Made by a program: the position numbers and the translations under genes. DNA of 64,000 nucleotides from the NCBI GenBank assembly GCA_014208095.1, contig JACHMT010000001.1, positions 3,100,001 to 3,164,000 on the forward strand, read 5' to 3'. This document shows, piece after piece, positions 61,258-64,000 of this stretch. The number at the start of each line of letters is the position of its first letter. Position 1 is the first letter of the stretch. The notes below the pieces were generated by a model. The model worked only from the letters and a program-made list of their open reading frames with translations. It made no database searches and was not told the DNA's origin. Source of the DNA: Actinospineispora eucalypti. Lineage in GTDB: Bacteria; Actinomycetota; Actinomycetes; Mycobacteriales; Pseudonocardiaceae.

Positions 61258-62079
61258 ATGGCGACCGAAGTGAATCTTACGTCCTCGGCCCCAGCGCAGG
61301 GGCATGTGCCCACCCCGCTGGAGAAGGCGGCGGCTCCGATCGGTGGGTTCCTGTCGACAGCCGCCGACACGGTCGTCGCGACGTTCAAGCCGCCGTTCCA
61401 GTGGCGTGAGTACGTGCAGCAGTGCTGGTTCGTCGCCAGCGTCGCGATCGGGCCGACCATTCTGCTCGGAATCCCGTTTGTCGCCCTGGTGACCTTCCAG
61501 TTCAACCAGGTGTTGACCGAGTTGGGCGCGATCGATGCGTTCTCGGGTGCCGGGTCGGCGTTCGCCACGGTGAGTCAGATCGGTCCGGTGGCCACGACGT
61601 TCATCATCGCCGGCGCGGTGGCTACCTCGATCTGCGCGGACTTGGGTGCCCGGAAGATCCGCGAGGAACTGGACGCCATGGAGGTGCTGGGCATCGACCC
61701 GGTGCACCGGCTGGTGGTCCCCCGTGTGCTGGCGGCGGCCACGATGGCGATCTTCCTGAACGCGCTGCTGATCCTGATCGGGATCGGTGGCGGGTTCTTC
61801 TACTCGGTGTACCTGCAGGGGGCGAGCCCGGGTGTGTTCATCGATTCGATGAAGGTGCTGACCGGCAACGACAACCTGATCTCGGCCACGATCCGGGCGG
61901 CGGTCTACGGGTGGCTGGGCGCGATGATCGGTGCCTACCGGGGTCTGATCGCTAAGGGCGGCGCGAAGGGCGTCGGTCAGGCGGTGAACGAGACGGTCGT
62001 CTACGTGTTCATCGCGCTGTTCCCCGTCAACACCGTGTTCACCCAGCTGCAGTACGTGCTGGGCCTCGTCAAGCACTAA
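61258..62079 (+). CDS. yrbEA: YrbE/MlaE-type permease, first subunit of mce operon 2
   Basis: 273 residues from ATG 61258, chosen for the GGAGGAG at 61248-61254; an ATG at 61237 is in frame. MlaE-family membrane protein with the coupling motif REELDAMEVLGIDPVHRLVVPRVLAA and C-terminal KGGAKGVGQAVNETVVYVF. The N-terminal 35 residues are polar and longer than in operon 1. The two YrbEA proteins are clearly paralogous but diverged, so the loci probably import different lipids. Confidence 0.93.
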   Translation: MATEVNLTSSAPAQGHVPTPLEKAAAPIGGFLSTAADTVVATFKPPFQWREYVQQCWFVASVAIGPTILLGIPFVALVTFQFNQVLTELGAIDAFSGAGSAFATVSQIGPVATTFIIAGAVATSICADLGARKIREELDAMEVLGIDPVHRLVVPRVLAAATMAIFLNALLILIGIGGGFFYSVYLQGASPGVFIDSMKVLTGNDNLISATIRAAVYGWLGAMIGAYRGLIAKGGAKGVGQAVNETVVYVFIALFPVNTVFTQLQYVLGLVKH

Positions 62080-62102
62080 AGCAGGAAGGAACAAGCCCTG
62101 AC

Positions 62103-62960
62103 ATGGAGGTCAAGGTTGTCGCTCCGAGCAGGTTACGGGGCGTGGGCCGCGCACTCGGTGCGCCCTGGCGGGCACTCGACGACGTGGGTAGGCAGGCCAG
62201 CTTCTACGGCGAGGCGATCGGCTGGGTACCCAAAGCGGTCAAGAGCTACAAGCGTGAGCAGGTTCGGCTGATCGCTGAGGTCGGCATGTCTGACGGCGCG
62301 CTGGCGGTCATCGGCGGCTCGTCGATCATCACGCTGTTCATCACGTTCTTCGCCGGATTGAACGGCGGCGTGCAGGTGTACTACGGCCTGTCGAACCTGA
62401 ACCTGGAGGCGTTCGCCGGGTTCTCCGGGGCGATCATCTGTCCCCGGCTGCTGACCCCGATCATCGCCGGCACGGCACTGGCCGCGACGGTGGGCACCGG
62501 TTTTACCGCGCAGCTGGGCGCGATGCGGATCTCCGAGGAGATCGACGCTCTCGAGGTGATGAGCGTGCGGTCGCTGCCGTACCTGGTCAGCACCCGGGTG
62601 GCCGCCGGAATGATCACCATCATTCCGATCTACGCGATGGCGCTGGTCGGCGGCTGGATCGCCTGGAAGCTGGCGTTGGTCCAGTTCTTCGGCCTGGCCG
62701 CTGGCACCTACGACCACTACTTCGACACGTTCATGCACCCGACGGACATCATCTACGCGATGATCCAGGCGGTCGGCATCGCGATCGTGGTCATCTTGAT
62801 CCACACCTACTACGGCTACACGGCCAGCGAGGGCCCGGTCGGCGTCGGCGAGGCGGTCGGCAAGGCTGTGCGCGCCTCGTTCGTCGCGGTCATGACCATC
62901 TGCCTGTTGATCGCCACCGCTCTCTACGGCAGCGCTGACACGCTGCGGATCTCCGGGTGA
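62103..62960 (+). CDS. yrbEB: YrbE/MlaE-type permease, second subunit of mce operon 2
   Basis: 285 residues, with AGGAAGGAAC before the ATG. Contains SEEIDALEVMSVRSLPYLVSTRV and YGYTASEGPVGVGEAVGKAVR, the YrbEB signatures. The family's GxFxAxLGAM segment appears as GTGFTAQLGAM. It starts 23 bases after yrbEA and is followed after 7 bases by mceA. It makes the permease dimer with the preceding subunit. Confidence 0.93.
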   Translation: MEVKVVAPSRLRGVGRALGAPWRALDDVGRQASFYGEAIGWVPKAVKSYKREQVRLIAEVGMSDGALAVIGGSSIITLFITFFAGLNGGVQVYYGLSNLNLEAFAGFSGAIICPRLLTPIIAGTALAATVGTGFTAQLGAMRISEEIDALEVMSVRSLPYLVSTRVAAGMITIIPIYAMALVGGWIAWKLALVQFFGLAAGTYDHYFDTFMHPTDIIYAMIQAVGIAIVVILIHTYYGYTASEGPVGVGEAVGKAVRASFVAVMTICLLIATALYGSADTLRISG

Positions 62961-62967
62961 GCGGGCG

Positions 62968-64000
62968 ATGAACCAGACAACCGCCTGGGACAACATCAAG
63001 TACAAGGTCTACGCCCTGATCCTCATCGCGATCATCCTGTTCGCGGGGTCGATGTCGGCCCTGGCCTACAACAAGACCTTCGCCAGCTCGATCCCGGTGA
63101 CCCTCAAGGCGGATCGCGCCGGTCTGCAGATGCACCCCGGCAACAGGGTCAAGGTGCAGGGCGTCGACTTCGGGCGGGTCAAGAGCGTGGACCTCACCGA
63201 GGAGGAGCAGGGCGTCGACGTGCTGCTCTACGTCGACCCCGACCTGGCCGAACAGGTGCCGGCCAACGTCGAGGCGGACCTGAACCAGCTCACCGCCTTC
63301 GGTAACAAGACCGTGGAGCTGATCCTGCCGGCGCACCCGTCGCCGGAGCGCCTGGAGGCTGGCTCGGTGATCCAGGTCCGGCACGTCGCGGGTGAGGTCA
63401 ACCGCACCTTCGACGAGCTGATGACGCTGCTGAACCGGGTCGAGCCGGCCAAGCTGAACGCCACCCTGGGCGCATTTGCGCAGACCTTCGAGGGCAACGG
63501 CGACCGGCTGGGCAAGACGCTGACCAAGGCGAACAACTACCTGACAAAGTTCAACCGGGACCTGCCCGCGCTGCAGCGCGACTTCCGGATCAGCGCTGGG
63601 TTCGCGAACGTCTACGCCGGCGCCGCGCCGGACATCGCCGACGTGCTCAGCAACGCCGGCGTCGTCATGGAGACGTTCGCCGACGGTGATTGGCCGTTCG
63701 TGATCCATGGAGCCGGGTTCTTTGGCGACCGCTCGTATGACTTCTTCGACCAGAACGCCGACGGTTTGATCGACGCCCTGGATTCGCTGCGGCCGACGAC
63801 GAGTCTGCTCAAGGAGTACTCGCCGGCGCTGACCTGCTTCCTAGACGGCACCGCGAACACCTTCGACAGTTTGACAGCGGCGTTCCAGCCGGGCGGCATC
63901 ATGTTCGAGGCGCCGCCGGCGCCCCCCTCCCCGCGGTACCAGTACCCGCGGGATCTGCCGGTGAACGGCCCGGGTCCGCTGAAGGGTCCGAACTGCCGAG
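62968..64000 (+). CDS. mceA: MceA-type lipid-transfer protein (partial, open at window end)
   Basis: The frame is open from ATG 62968 to the last base, giving 344 residues without a stop. An N-terminal transmembrane anchor (YALILIAIILFAGSMSALAY) is followed by the MCE domain (VTLKADRAGLQMHPGNRVKV, then QGVDFGRVKSV), a helical tunnel region and a proline-rich stretch (FEAPPAPPSPRYQYPRDLP) that is typical of the MceA C-terminal region. Further mce genes are expected beyond the window. Confidence 0.93.
   Translation, partial: MNQTTAWDNIKYKVYALILIAIILFAGSMSALAYNKTFASSIPVTLKADRAGLQMHPGNRVKVQGVDFGRVKSVDLTEEEQGVDVLLYVDPDLAEQVPANVEADLNQLTAFGNKTVELILPAHPSPERLEAGSVIQVRHVAGEVNRTFDELMTLLNRVEPAKLNATLGAFAQTFEGNGDRLGKTLTKANNYLTKFNRDLPALQRDFRISAGFANVYAGAAPDIADVLSNAGVVMETFADGDWPFVIHGAGFFGDRSYDFFDQNADGLIDALDSLRPTTSLLKEYSPALTCFLDGTANTFDSLTAAFQPGGIMFEAPPAPPSPRYQYPRDLPVNGPGPLKGPNCR

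Overview
The window is GC-rich actinobacterial DNA: strong G/C third-position bias, frequent GTG starts, 4-nt ATGA/GTGA gene overlaps, two mce loci and a mycofactocin-type dehydrogenase. A Pseudonocardiales-like or related mycolata-type soil organism is the most likely source; this is inferred from gene content, not from a marker gene. No rRNA, tRNA, CRISPR array or intact transposase was seen.

Layout. (1) 1-8361: the tail of a dienelactone-hydrolase-like gene, then a complete yrbEA-yrbEB-mceABCDEF lipid importer operon. (2) 8.4-13.9 kb: an aldehyde dehydrogenase and a fumarylacetoacetase-family gene, both interrupted by single-base homopolymer shifts; a divergent IclR regulator; and a CoA-transferase/enoyl-CoA hydratase pair. 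A shared IclR-like operator lies before both transcription units. (3) 14.1-20.8 kb: an aromatic-degradation operon behind a clear TTGACA-17-TACTTT promoter: extradiol dioxygenase, FAH hydrolase, acetoacetyl-CoA synthetase, LLM flavin enzyme, FAD hydroxylase. (4) 20.9-26.7 kb: a secreted alpha/beta hydrolase, a CocE-type hydrolase and an enoyl-CoA hydratase on the minus strand, then an amidohydrolase-type decarboxylase and a DoxX-like membrane protein on the plus strand. (5) 26.7-28.3 kb: decayed DNA with a remnant of ACC deaminase.

(6) 28.3-42.8 kb: a self-contained polyol (inositol-like) catabolic and ABC-uptake operon: ALDH, IolD, HpcH/HpaI aldolase, Gfo/Idh, 2-hydroxyacid dehydrogenase, IolG-like, IolE-like, binding protein, permease, ATPase, Gfo/Idh, TIM-barrel isomerase. 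It converges on its probable LacI repressor. LacI-type palindromes of the form TTGGAnCGnTCCAA occur before the first operon gene and before lacI, which ties the locus into one regulon. No IolB, IolC or IolJ is present, so the lower pathway looks non-canonical. (7) 42.8-44.5 kb: scars, namely a truncated serine hydrolase, a degenerate Nudix gene and the C-terminus of a tyrosine recombinase.

(8) 44.6-60.3 kb: an oxidative cluster with an acyl-CoA ligase, Rieske oxygenase, TetR, NTF2-like protein, P450, Rieske ferredoxin, mycofactocin-type SDR and ALDH. A second P450 with SDRs lies on the minus strand, followed by another TetR and an unusual pair made of a PEP-utilising mobile-domain protein and a CrtC-like protein. 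A recurrent motif (TTRGCCTATCG...GTTCAG) precedes three transcription units here. (9) 60.3-64.0 kb: an AT-richer intergenic region with four TACGTA hexamers, then a second mce operon (yrbEA, yrbEB, mceA), cut by the window end.

Read together, two lipid/steroid-type importers flank about 53 kb of catabolic genes for hydroxylating, ring-cleaving, CoA-activating and oxidising imported hydrophobic or aromatic compounds. A separately regulated polyol utilisation locus sits inside this region.
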